Shown one piece after another: positions 28,193 through 36,099 of a DNA stretch of 64,000 nucleotides. Positions within the stretch are counted from its first letter, which is position 1, and every line of letters begins with the position of its first letter. This DNA is from Agrobacterium albertimagni AOL15 (lineage in GTDB: Bacteria > Pseudomonadota > Alphaproteobacteria > Rhizobiales > Rhizobiaceae). The stretch spans positions 1-64,000 of the forward strand of contig NZ_ALJF01000019.1 in assembly GCF_000300855.1 (NCBI RefSeq). The letters are read 5' to 3'. The position numbers were made by a program, and so were the translations under genes. Below the pieces are notes generated by a model. The model saw only the letters and a list, made by a program, of their open reading frames with translations. It searched no databases and was not told where the DNA came from.

Positions 28193-28462
28193 ATGAACAC
28201 AGCCAATCCGCAGCTGGAAGGCCTTTATCTCGCGATCTCTGCTCTTGTCCGCCGCATGATCGACAAGGGCCTGCTCGACGCGGAAGACCTCCATCAGGCA
28301 ATGGCCGCGGCCCGACAGGCGGCAGAGCAGGATCTGCAGACGTCCTCGCTCTCCGACGCGAACCGCAAGGCGGTCCTTTTCCCGATCGATCTCTTGGACC
28401 AGGCCGACGGCGACGTCGAAAGCTTCCGCGCTCTGGTCCGGCTAATCGCGGCCCGCCAGTAA
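28193..28462 (+). CDS. Small helical hypothetical protein (89 aa)
   Basis: An 89-residue protein, predicted mostly alpha-helical (LEGLYLAISALVRRMIDKGLLD, HQAMAAARQAAEQD) with no membrane segment or known motif. A TTG at 28178 also opens the frame, overlapping the preceding stop, but the ATG at 28193 is the more conventional start. It follows the 55-residue gene closely and is probably on the same stress-type transcript. Function unknown. Confidence 0.6.
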   Translation: MNTANPQLEGLYLAISALVRRMIDKGLLDAEDLHQAMAAARQAAEQDLQTSSLSDANRKAVLFPIDLLDQADGDVESFRALVRLIAARQ

Positions 28463-28541
28463 TCGACGAAACCCGCACGGGCAATCTTGGCGCCGGGGCC
28501 AAGCCCTCCTACATCTTCGCGATGACAGAAGAGCCAATCCG

Positions 28542-29180
28542 ATGACCAGCGCCGCGTCGCAAGACAGCATCCCAGCTGAAGCCGGTGTGGCGTCCACACG
28601 CCTTGCCCGATTGAGGGCTCATGCAGCAGAGAAGGGAGCGGTCAGCCTGGATGAACTGATGTCGGCCATGGGCCGAAGCAGTATCGCCTTTGCAATCCTG
28701 ATCCTTTCGCTCCCGGCGCTGACACCCATCCCCGGACCTTTCGGGCTGGTGTTCGGCAGCTGCCTCGCCATCGTGTCGCTCCAGATCATCGCCGGCTACC
28801 GGCGTATCTGGTTGCCGCGATTTCTGGGGCGGCGACAGGTGTCCGGAGCAACCATCGATCTCATGGTTCGCTATACGGCGCCATTGGTGTTGCGCGTGGA
28901 ATCCCTCCTGCAGAAGAACCGCATGCGGCGCTTCGCGGGACCGCGTGCTCAGGCGTTTCTTGGGATCCCCGTCCTTCTGCTTGCCATTGCGGTGGCGCTA
29001 CCCATCCCTTTCGGCAACATGCTGCCCGTGGCGGCCCTTGTGATGATCGCGCTTGGCCTCATGGAGCGCGACGGTCTGGTGACACTTTTGGGATTGGGAA
29101 TGGGCGTGATTGCACTCGGGGCGACCGGCGGTCTCGTCTATGCGGCAGCCTGGGGACTGGGCTCGATCGTCGGCCCATGA
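28542..29180 (+). CDS. exoD: ExoD-family exopolysaccharide synthesis protein
   Basis: A 212-residue membrane protein of the ExoD family with four to five helices in the central and C-terminal parts (SIAFAILILSLPALTPIPGP, AFLGIPVLLLAIAVALPIPFG). The two PxPxP-like membrane turns (ALTPIPGPFG, ALPIPFGNML) are the family hallmark. In Sinorhizobium meliloti ExoD affects exopolysaccharide output, nodule invasion and alkaline tolerance. It follows three small genes, and the ECF sigma gene starts 54 bases later. Many genomes carry several exoD-like genes, so the symbol marks the family rather than the exact orthologue. Confidence 0.8.
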   Translation: MTSAASQDSIPAEAGVASTRLARLRAHAAEKGAVSLDELMSAMGRSSIAFAILILSLPALTPIPGPFGLVFGSCLAIVSLQIIAGYRRIWLPRFLGRRQVSGATIDLMVRYTAPLVLRVESLLQKNRMRRFAGPRAQAFLGIPVLLLAIAVALPIPFGNMLPVAALVMIALGLMERDGLVTLLGLGMGVIALGATGGLVYAAAWGLGSIVGP

Positions 29181-29199
29181 AAAAAATCTTTTGGGCGAT

Positions 29200-29225
29200 G
29201 GAATAGGATCGCCATTGGCTCCGTA
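29200..29225 (+). promoter_or_regulatory. Possible ECF-sigma promoter upstream of the sigma factor gene
   Basis: GGAAT (29200-29204) and CGTA (29222-29225) are 17 bases apart, close to a generic ECF promoter (GGAAC/T, CGT), and end 9 bases before the start codon, which is rather close. Autoregulation is only a suggestion. Confidence 0.25.
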
Positions 29226-29234
29226 TACTGGGGC

Positions 29235-29780
29235 ATGACGACGAACACGAACCCGTTCAATGTGATTGGTCAGCTCGCAGCTCTGCGACGCTACGCCCGT
29301 TCGCTCGTCAGAAACCCGGACGAGGCGGAAGATCTCGTTCACGATGCCCTTATCCGGGCCTTGGAGCGCCGATCGACCTTCAAGAGCAGTGGCAGCATCC
29401 GCAACTGGCTGATGTCGATCCTGCATAACACCCATATCGACCGGCTTCGCCGGGACCGTGCTGCCAATCGCCGACAGGATGCGGCCGTGGAGCTGGCCGA
29501 CATCGTGGCGCCTGCGGGTCAGGAGCATTCGGTACGGCTGGCACAGGTGCGCGACGCCTTCCTGTCTCTTCCGGAAGACCAGCGCGAAGCGCTCCATCTC
29601 GTGGCCATCGAGGAGCTTTCCTATCAGGAAGCGGCCGATGTGCTGAATATCCCCGTGGGCACGCTGATGTCCCGCGTTTCCCGCGCCCGCGCCCGGCTAA
29701 GGGCGATGGAAAGCGGCGAGGACGCGAACCTCGTGCCCCACCTCAGAATCGTTGGAGGAAACCCCGATGACCAGCAATGA
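29235..29780 (+). CDS. ECF-type RNA polymerase sigma factor
   Basis: A 181-residue ECF sigma factor. Region 2 covers residues 15-85 (ARSLVRNPDEAEDLVHDALI and IRNWLMSILHNTHIDRLRR), and region 4 covers about 115-165 (LPEDQREALHLVAIEELSYQ and IPVGTLMSRVSRARARLR). It directs RNA polymerase to stress promoters once released from its anti-sigma factor. That factor is probably the next gene, whose ATG lies 14 bases inside this one's 3' end. It is not the PhyR-NepR type EcfG system: no phyR or nepR is adjacent. Confidence 0.88.
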   Translation: MTTNTNPFNVIGQLAALRRYARSLVRNPDEAEDLVHDALIRALERRSTFKSSGSIRNWLMSILHNTHIDRLRRDRAANRRQDAAVELADIVAPAGQEHSVRLAQVRDAFLSLPEDQREALHLVAIEELSYQEAADVLNIPVGTLMSRVSRARARLRAMESGEDANLVPHLRIVGGNPDDQQ

Positions 29781-30540
29781 TCCTGTAATCGAGGCCGACC
29801 TGCACGCCTATGTCGACGACCAGCTGGATGTTGGCCGCCGTATCGAGGTCGAGGCCTATCTGTCGGAAAATCCGGCGATCGCCGCCAAGGTCATGGCCGA
29901 TCTGCGAGTGCGCGACGAATTGCGGCTGGCGCTTGCGGGCATGCCAGCAGTCGTACGTCAGGAAACACGCGATGCAGCCCGAGTGCTGGAAAGCGCCTTC
30001 AACCGTCCGCGCACGATCGACGTCATGCGGCGTGCGGCAGCCGTTGTGCTGCTCGTGGGCGCCGGCTGGATCGCCCATGGTTGGATCGCTCCCGGCAGCA
30101 TCGGCGAAGTCGTGGCCTCCGTGCCGCCGCCACAGTTCGTCGAGGAGGCCGTTCGCGCGCATCAGACGGCGGAGCTGCGCGAAAAGATGAGCTCGCAGTC
30201 CGAAACGAGCCGCTTCGATCCGGCCGAGATCCGTTCCGCCACGGCCATCGTTCTGCCGGCCATGCCGGATGACTGGACCGTGCGGGACGCCCAGATTTTC
30301 CCCTCGACCTACGGACCGAGCGTCGAGCTCGAGGTCGAGCCACAATTCGGCGAGAGGTTGTCCCTCTTCGCCGTCAGGCCTGGCAATTTTGCCGTTCAGC
30401 AGGTGCTGCTGAAGCAGGAGGGTCAGACCAACGCAGCCTATTGGCAGATCGGCGAGGTTGCTTACGCGCTGATCTCCGAAACCGAAAACGCGGAAAGGCT
30501 GGCCGAACAGGCCCGCAAGCTTGCCCGCACGCTTTACTGA
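29767..30540 (+). CDS. Membrane anti-sigma factor
   Basis: A 257-residue protein beginning with a short anti-sigma-like helical domain (IEADLHAYVDDQLDVGRRIE, residues 8-27), then one membrane helix near residue 85-105 (AAAVVLLVGAGWIAHGWI), and a periplasmic domain of about 150 residues. No zinc-binding HxxxCxxC (ZAS) motif is visible, so it is a non-ZAS type. The ATG at 29767 has TTGGAGGA upstream and overlaps the sigma gene by 14 bases, the usual coupling of a sigma/anti-sigma pair. The signal that releases the sigma factor is unknown. Confidence 0.8.
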   Translation: MTSNDPVIEADLHAYVDDQLDVGRRIEVEAYLSENPAIAAKVMADLRVRDELRLALAGMPAVVRQETRDAARVLESAFNRPRTIDVMRRAAAVVLLVGAGWIAHGWIAPGSIGEVVASVPPPQFVEEAVRAHQTAELREKMSSQSETSRFDPAEIRSATAIVLPAMPDDWTVRDAQIFPSTYGPSVELEVEPQFGERLSLFAVRPGNFAVQQVLLKQEGQTNAAYWQIGEVAYALISETENAERLAEQARKLARTLY

Positions 30541-30563
30541 TCCATCCAAGGAGGTAACTGACT

Positions 30564-31283
30564 ATGGATCCCATCCAGAACCGCTTCGGCTACGGCGCTC
30601 AGGCCCAGTCCGCGGCACTCTTCGACGAAGGTCTGCGCAAGCACATGCTGCGCGTCTACAACTACATGGGCCTCGGGCTGGTCATCACCGGCATTGTCGC
30701 CTTTGTTGTCAGCCAGACCCCGGCGCTCTACGTGCCGATCTTCTCGACCCCGCTGAAATGGGTCGTGATGCTGGCGCCGCTCGCCTTCGTCTTCTTCTTC
30801 TCGTTCCGCATCCACGCGATGTCGGCCGCAACCGCGCAGCTGACCTTCTGGGCCTTCGCTGCCGTGATGGGTCTGTCGCTGTCGTCGGTCTTCCTGGTCT
30901 TCACCGGGACCTCGATCGCCCGCACCTTCTTCATCACTGCGACGATGTTCGGTGCGATGAGCCTCTACGGCTACACGACCAAGCGTGATCTCGCGCAGTT
31001 CGGATCATTCCTGGTGATGGGCCTGATCGGCGTGATCATCGCCTCGATCGTCAACATCTTCTTAGGGTCCAGCGCCCTGCAGTTCGCGATCTCGGTCATC
31101 GGTGTCTTCGTCTTCGTCGGCCTGACCGCCTGGGACACGCAGAACATCAAGCAGCAGTATGCCGAGAACTTCGACCAGGAGAGCCAGCAGAAGCTCGCCG
31201 TCTTTGGCGCCCTGTCGCTCTACCTCAACTTCGTCAACCTGTTCCAGCTGCTGCTGAGCCTGACCGGCCAGCGCGAAGAATAA
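30564..31283 (+). CDS. Bax inhibitor-1 / YccA family membrane protein
   Basis: A 239-residue protein with seven hydrophobic helices and the BI-1 motif TAWDTQNIKQQY near residue 188 with its conserved acidic residue; other YccA features are SLSSVFLVFTGTSIARTFF. Bacterial members are membrane proteins related to calcium-leak channels; YccA of E. coli is an FtsH substrate. It has an excellent ribosome site (AAGGAGGT). A strong terminator with a TTCG loop separates it from the convergent rhaI. Confidence 0.88.
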   Translation: MDPIQNRFGYGAQAQSAALFDEGLRKHMLRVYNYMGLGLVITGIVAFVVSQTPALYVPIFSTPLKWVVMLAPLAFVFFFSFRIHAMSAATAQLTFWAFAAVMGLSLSSVFLVFTGTSIARTFFITATMFGAMSLYGYTTKRDLAQFGSFLVMGLIGVIIASIVNIFLGSSALQFAISVIGVFVFVGLTAWDTQNIKQQYAENFDQESQQKLAVFGALSLYLNFVNLFQLLLSLTGQREE

Positions 31284-31315
31284 GATAAAAACGCGTCGGT
31301 AGAACGCTTTGACAT

Positions 31316-31347
31316 GAAAACGCCCGGGTTTCGACCCGGGCGTTTTC
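31316..31347. terminator. Perfect bidirectional terminator
   Basis: GAAAACGCCCGGGT (31316-31329) and ACCCGGGCGTTTTC (31334-31347) form a 14-pair stem closed by TTCG. It lies between the BI-1 gene and rhaI, which converge on it, and has A/T runs on both flanks. Confidence 0.9.
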
Positions 31348-31370
31348 ACGAGATGACAAGAAAGCCTGGC

Positions 31371-32663
31371 TCAGACAATGCCGCCTGAGCCGCCCTTCAC
31401 TGCCGGGCGTTCCGCCGCAACGCGAGCGCGGTAACCGCTGGCACGATAGGCTGCCACCGGATCGATGGCACCGCCTGCCCGCAGACGGGCCTCTGCGAGG
31501 ATCGGTTCGACATCCGTCCGATAGGCCCGCTTCAACGTCTCGGATGCCATCAGCGCATCATTGTCGTTTTGGTAGCCCTCCAGCTGCGCCCGATCGATGA
31601 GCAGCGCCTGCGCATAGGCGCGCCGGATTTCATTCGCACTGGAGATCAGGCTCTCGATAGGATCCGTCACATTATGGCTCTGGTCGATCATGTGGGCGGG
31701 ATAGAAATCCTTCACGCCACGGTGCTCGGCATCCACCAGCTCGTTGAACACGAGGAACAGGCGATAGGGTTCGACCGATCCAGCGTCGAGGTCGTCGTCG
31801 CCATACTTCGAGTCGTTGAAGTGGAAGCCGCCGAGCTTGCCGAACTGGATCAGCCGCGCGACGATCATTTCGATATTGGTGTTCGGGGCATGATGGCCAA
31901 GGTCGACGAGGCAATGGGCCTTTTCACCCAGCGTTTGGGCGATGAGATAGTTCGTGCCCCAGTCCTGGACGACAGTCGAGTAGAAGGCCGGCTCGTACAT
32001 CTTGTGTTCGGAAAACAGCCGCCAGTCCTCCGGCAGCGCCTTGTAGATGTCGCGCATCGCATCGAGATACCGTTCGAACTGCCGGGTAAAATTGCTCTGC
32101 CCAGGGAAGTTGGAGCCATCGCCGATCCAGACGGTCAGCGCCTTGGAGCCGAGTGCGGCACCGAGTTCGATGCATTCGATGTTGTGCTCGATGGCCTGCC
32201 GGCGGGTCGCGGCGTCCACATGGCTGAGGGAGCCGTATTTGTAGGAATGCGGCTGGTCAGGGCTATCAGAGAAGGTGTTCGAGTTCATCGCATCGAAGCC
32301 CAGACCCAAAGCATCCGCTTTGGCCTTCAGCTCCTTCGGATCCGCCTTGTCCCAGGGGATATGCAGTGACACTGTCGGTGTCGCCCGCGTCAGCTGCTGG
32401 ATGACGCCGCAATCGTCGAGCTTGTCGAAGATGTGGCGCGGCTCGCCTTGCCCCGGAAAGCGCGCAAAACGCGTGCCGCCCGTCCCGACACCCCAAGAGG
32501 GCACGGCGACGAAGAAGTCCGCGACCTTGGCCGTGACTTTCTCGATGTCGATTGAGCTCCGTGCGAGCTTCTCGCCCAGCGCCTGAAAGTCGCTGCGATG
32601 GGCGCCTTCCCGCTTCTCGTTCTCAGCGGCAACGATGTCAGCGGCTATTCGGATCTCGCTCAT
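31371..32663 (-). CDS. rhaI: L-rhamnose isomerase
   Basis: A 430-residue rhizobial-type L-rhamnose isomerase that converts L-rhamnose to L-rhamnulose, a TIM-barrel enzyme needing Mn2+. Recognisable barrel stretches include LHIPWDKADP, GFDAMNSNTFSDS, VWIGDGSNFPGQ, FSEHKMYEPAFYST, and the metal-binding LVDLGHHAPNTNIE and FHFNDSKYGDDDLD. An in-frame ATG at 32675 is less likely than 32663, which has GGAGGAAAG upstream. In R. leguminosarum rhaI follows rhaD directly; here a plus-strand Pmp3-type gene (32740-32898) lies between the two genes, so rhaI may need its own promoter or read-through. Confidence 0.9.
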   Translation of the reverse strand: MSEIRIAADIVAAENEKREGAHRSDFQALGEKLARSSIDIEKVTAKVADFFVAVPSWGVGTGGTRFARFPGQGEPRHIFDKLDDCGVIQQLTRATPTVSLHIPWDKADPKELKAKADALGLGFDAMNSNTFSDSPDQPHSYKYGSLSHVDAATRRQAIEHNIECIELGAALGSKALTVWIGDGSNFPGQSNFTRQFERYLDAMRDIYKALPEDWRLFSEHKMYEPAFYSTVVQDWGTNYLIAQTLGEKAHCLVDLGHHAPNTNIEMIVARLIQFGKLGGFHFNDSKYGDDDLDAGSVEPYRLFLVFNELVDAEHRGVKDFYPAHMIDQSHNVTDPIESLISSANEIRRAYAQALLIDRAQLEGYQNDNDALMASETLKRAYRTDVEPILAEARLRAGGAIDPVAAYRASGYRARVAAERPAVKGGSGGIV

Positions 32664-32681
32664 TCTTTCCTCCACTTCGCG

Positions 32682-32706
32682 CGAACGATTGTCACCGAAG
32701 CGCGTT
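32682..32706 (+). promoter_or_regulatory. EcfG-like promoter of the Pmp3-type gene
   Basis: CGAAC (32682-32686) and CGTT (32703-32706) are 16 bases apart. The -10 is exact and the -35 has one change from GGAAC. The -10 ends 33 bases before the ATG at 32740. Confidence 0.4.
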
Positions 32707-32739
32707 TATCTGCAGTCACACACTAAAATCGGAGCCAAC

Positions 32740-32898
32740 ATGGACGTTCTTCGCATTCTGCTTGCCATCCTCCTGCCGCCCCTCGGCGTTTTCCTCCAGG
32801 TCGGCATTGGCCTGCATTTCTGGCTGAACATCCTGCTGACGCTCTTCGGCTATATCCCAGGCATCATCCATGCCATCTGGGTCATCATCCGCAAGTAG
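32740..32898 (+). CDS. YqaE/Pmp3-family small membrane protein
   Basis: A 52-residue protein consisting of two membrane helices (residues 3-24 and 27-49) joined by a short turn with the family's PPLGVFLQVGIG and GYIPGIIHAIW stretches. Pmp3/YqaE proteins are stress-induced membrane proteolipids in plants, fungi and bacteria and affect ion homeostasis and membrane potential. The ATG is preceded by GGAGCC at three bases. It lies on the opposite strand between rhaD and rhaI. The EcfG-like promoter upstream fits stress control. Membrane topology is seen; the stress role is from the family. Confidence 0.85.
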   Translation: MDVLRILLAILLPPLGVFLQVGIGLHFWLNILLTLFGYIPGIIHAIWVIIRK

Positions 32899-32936
32899 GC
32901 CCCCTCGCGACGCAAGCGCCGCGAGGGCTCGGGAGA

Positions 32937-35033
32937 TCAGCGCGGGAAGCTCTGCGCGTTGCCGGCATCGACATTGATGATGTTGCCTGTGGATTTCGCC
33001 GAGAGATCGGAGGCGAGGAAGTAGATCGCCTCTGCAATGTCTTCAGGGAAGACATTCAGTTTCAGCATCGAGCGATTGCGGTAATGCTCCTCGAGATCGG
33101 TGACTTCGATCTTCGAGGAGGCCGCGCGCTGCTCGCGCCACTCGCCATTCCAGATCTTAGAACCGCGCAGAACCGCATCCGGATTGACCGTGTTCACCCG
33201 GATACCGGCGTCTGCGCCTTCGAGCGCCAGGCAACGGGCGAGATGGATCTCGGCCGCCTTGGCCGTGCAATAGGCGGAGGCGTTTGGCGAAGAGGCAAGG
33301 CCATTCTTCGAGGCAACGAAGACGACGTTGCCGCCGAGCTTCTGACGCCGGAAGAGCCGGAAGGCTTCGCGCGAGACGAGGAAATAGCCGGTGGCCAGGA
33401 TGCTGATATTCTTGTCCCACATGGCCAGCGTCGTATCTTCGACCGGCGCAGACGAAGCGATCCCGGCGTTCGAAACGAGAATGTCGACACCGCCGAACTC
33501 CACGCAAGCTTCGGCAAATGAGCGGATAACCGCATTCTCGCGCGTCACGTCGAGCTGAAGCGAGCGGACCACATCCGCGCCATGTCTCTTCGAGAAGTCC
33601 GCGACGGTCTGCTCAAGTGCCGCAGCGTCGATATCGGCCAGCACCACGCAAGCGCCTTCCGCCATCAGCCGGTCCGCCGTCGCCCGGCCAATGCCGCCAG
33701 CACCACCGGTAACAAAGGCGACCCGGCCGGCCAGGCTTTTCGGCTTCGGCATGCGCTGCAGCTTTGCCTCTTCCAGCAGCCAGTATTCGATATCGAAGGC
33801 TTCCTGCTCCGGCAGTCCCTGATATTCGGAAACCGTCGAGGCGCCGCGCATCACATTGATGGCGTTGACGTAGAACTCACCGGCAATGCGGGCCGTCGCC
33901 TTGTCCTTGGCAAAGGACAGCATGCCGACACCCGGAACCAGGAAGATGACCGGGTTCGGATCGCGGATGGCGGGCGAATTGTCGTGTTTGCAGGTCTCGT
34001 AGTAGCGCGTGTAGTCAGCGCGATACGCTTCGAGCGCCTTGTCGAGGCCGGCAAGAACCGCATCGACATCCGGCTTTGCCGGATCGAAATCGACGATCAG
34101 CGGCCGGATCTTGGTGCGCAGGAAATGGTCGGGGCAAGAGGTACCAAGACTGCCCAGCGGCTGCAGGTTCTTCGAATTGACGAATTCGAGCACCGCATCC
34201 TGGTCGTCAAAATGGCCGAGCTTACGCTCTGCCTTGCCGATGCGGCCGCGGATTTCGGGCATCAGGCGCGCAGCAATCGCACGGCGCTCGTCTGCCGGCA
34301 GGCTCTTTGCGACGGCACCGCCGAAGATCGTCTTGCCCTCGGTCTCCTTGGCAAACCACGCGATCGCCTTGTTGATGATCTCAAGCGTCAGCAGGTAGCA
34401 ATCCTTGGCATCATCGGCCCACGTGAACAGGCCGTGGCTTTCGAGAACCACACCCTTGGCGGTCGGATTGGCCTTCACGAAGGCTTCGAGGTCGAGGCCC
34501 AGCTGGAAGCCGGGACGGCGCCAGGGCAGCCAGCCGATCTCCGAGCCGAAGATCTTCTCAGTCAATTCCTTCGAATTCTTCGAGGCCGCAATCGCGATGA
34601 TCGCGTCCGGATGCATGTGATCGACATGCGTGAAAGGCACGAAACCATGCAGCGGCGTATCGATCGAGGCCGCGCGCGGATTGAGGTTGAAGGTGCAATG
34701 CGGCAGGAAGCCGACCATGCGGTCTTCGTCGTGCACACCCTTGTAGATGCCCTTCAGCGCTTCAAGCTTCTCCTGATAGAGCGTCGCAAAGCCATCGAGC
34801 TTGATCGTTCCGACGTCACCGCCCGAGCCCTTGACCCAGAGCACCTTGACCGTTTCACCAGTCAGCGGATCGATCTCCATCACCTTCGCAGAGGTGTTGC
34901 CGCCCCCGTAATTGGTGATGCGCTTGTCGGCACCCAGCAGGTTGGAGCGATAGAGAAGCTTGCCGGGCTCATCGAGCGTGGCGGCATAAGCATCATCCCA
35001 GCGGCTTTCGAGAAGGCGGGTTTGGCCCGTCAT
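32937..35033 (-). CDS. rhaD: Bifunctional rhamnulose-1-phosphate aldolase / alcohol dehydrogenase
   Basis: A 698-residue rhizobial fusion. Residues 1-430 form a class II aldolase/adducin domain; Zn ligands are probable in THVDHMHPDA and ESHGLFTW. Residues about 435-698 form an SDR domain with GGAGGIGRAT as the cofactor motif and SAYCTAKAAE as the YxxxK region. It would cleave L-rhamnulose-1-phosphate to dihydroxyacetone phosphate and L-lactaldehyde, and the SDR part would handle lactaldehyde. The ATG at 35033 lies 200 bases from divergent rhaR. Confidence 0.9.
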   Translation of the reverse strand: MTGQTRLLESRWDDAYAATLDEPGKLLYRSNLLGADKRITNYGGGNTSAKVMEIDPLTGETVKVLWVKGSGGDVGTIKLDGFATLYQEKLEALKGIYKGVHDEDRMVGFLPHCTFNLNPRAASIDTPLHGFVPFTHVDHMHPDAIIAIAASKNSKELTEKIFGSEIGWLPWRRPGFQLGLDLEAFVKANPTAKGVVLESHGLFTWADDAKDCYLLTLEIINKAIAWFAKETEGKTIFGGAVAKSLPADERRAIAARLMPEIRGRIGKAERKLGHFDDQDAVLEFVNSKNLQPLGSLGTSCPDHFLRTKIRPLIVDFDPAKPDVDAVLAGLDKALEAYRADYTRYYETCKHDNSPAIRDPNPVIFLVPGVGMLSFAKDKATARIAGEFYVNAINVMRGASTVSEYQGLPEQEAFDIEYWLLEEAKLQRMPKPKSLAGRVAFVTGGAGGIGRATADRLMAEGACVVLADIDAAALEQTVADFSKRHGADVVRSLQLDVTRENAVIRSFAEACVEFGGVDILVSNAGIASSAPVEDTTLAMWDKNISILATGYFLVSREAFRLFRRQKLGGNVVFVASKNGLASSPNASAYCTAKAAEIHLARCLALEGADAGIRVNTVNPDAVLRGSKIWNGEWREQRAASSKIEVTDLEEHYRNRSMLKLNVFPEDIAEAIYFLASDLSAKSTGNIINVDAGNAQSFPR

Positions 35034-35124
35034 GACATCCTCCCTGCAATTATTTCATGAGCGGTCGATGACAGCCCATCTCCTTCTTGTTCGCAGATAT
35101 CGCGCAGCCGCCGTCCAGTTGTCA

Positions 35125-35186
35125 ATCATTTTCGATCATTTATTCTCATTGTGCGTTGCAATATTATTATTTTTGATCGTTTCTGA
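35125..35186. promoter_or_regulatory. Phased repeats in the rhaD-rhaR divergent region
   Basis: CATT occurs at 35125, 35135 and 35145, exactly one helical turn apart, and TGAT at 35172 and 35182. The 200-base intergenic region is the only strongly AT-rich stretch nearby. Ten-base phasing of short repeats is typical of DeoR-family operators, so RhaR probably binds here; the exact footprint is inferred. Confidence 0.5.
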
Positions 35187-35233
35187 TTGACAGCGTAAAA
35201 ACATTGCGAATAAATCACGGTCAGGAGGACCCC

Positions 35234-36046
35234 ATGCACGAACGCGAACGCCATCGCATTATTCTGAGCGCGATCCAGGAAAAACCTGTGATCACCGTGC
35301 AGGACATTGCCGAGCTGACCGAGGCTTCAGAAGCCACGATCCGCCGCGATATCGCGTCTCTCCATGTGCAAGGAAAGCTGAGACGCGTCCGCGGTGGCGC
35401 CGAAGCCGTGCACCCGCCGCAGCTTGGAAACCTCGCAGCACGCCCCTTCCGCGTATCGGAATCGGTCAACATCGACAAGAAACGCGCAATTGCGCGCGCC
35501 GCCGTCGATCTCTGCGAAGAAGGCGATTCGATCATCATCAACGGCGGCACCACCACCTTCCAGATGGTGCATTTCATGTCGGCCCGCCGCCTGCAGGTCA
35601 TGACCAACTCTTTCGCGATCGCCGAACATCTGGTGAAGCATTCGAAATGTACGGTCTCGGTTCCCGGCGGCGCGATCTATCGCGACCAGAGCCTGATCCT
35701 CTCGCCTTTCGAGAATGATGCGATCCGCAATTTCTATGCCCGTCGCATCTTCATTGGCGCGCAGGGCATCAATGCACTCGGCGTGATGGAATCGGATGCG
35801 CTGGTCATCCAGAGCGAACAGAAGCTGGTGCGCCAGGCTGAAGAGCTGATCGTCATGGTCGACTCCAGCAAATTCGCCAAGCGGTCGAGCCTGATCCTGT
35901 GTTCGCTCGACAAGGTCTCGACGATCATCACAGACGACGCAATTTCTGACGAGGCGGCCGCCATGGTCACCGACGCCGGCGTGAAGCTCATAACCGTGAA
36001 GCCGATGGCTTCAGCGGCAAGGGAGGATACCTCGTCGGTCGCTTAA
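35234..36046 (+). CDS. rhaR: DeoR-family regulator of rhamnose genes
   Basis: A 270-residue DeoR-type regulator. Residues 1-60 are the helix-turn-helix (VITVQDIAELTEASEATIRR), and the remainder is the sugar-phosphate-sensing domain with IINGGTTTFQ and the conserved IFIGAQGI. The frame opens at 35204, but AGGAGG just before 35234 fixes the start. It heads the rhaRSTPQUK operon and is divergent from rhaD, the same arrangement as in Rhizobium leguminosarum. It is expected to repress the locus and be relieved by a rhamnose-derived phosphate; the exact inducer cannot be read. Confidence 0.88.
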   Translation: MHERERHRIILSAIQEKPVITVQDIAELTEASEATIRRDIASLHVQGKLRRVRGGAEAVHPPQLGNLAARPFRVSESVNIDKKRAIARAAVDLCEEGDSIIINGGTTTFQMVHFMSARRLQVMTNSFAIAEHLVKHSKCTVSVPGGAIYRDQSLILSPFENDAIRNFYARRIFIGAQGINALGVMESDALVIQSEQKLVRQAEELIVMVDSSKFAKRSSLILCSLDKVSTIITDDAISDEAAAMVTDAGVKLITVKPMASAAREDTSSVA

Positions 36047-36099
36047 GAGGAGGCGGCCGGGAGGAAGGGAAAAGCAGTTCATCAACCTGGGAGGAAAAC

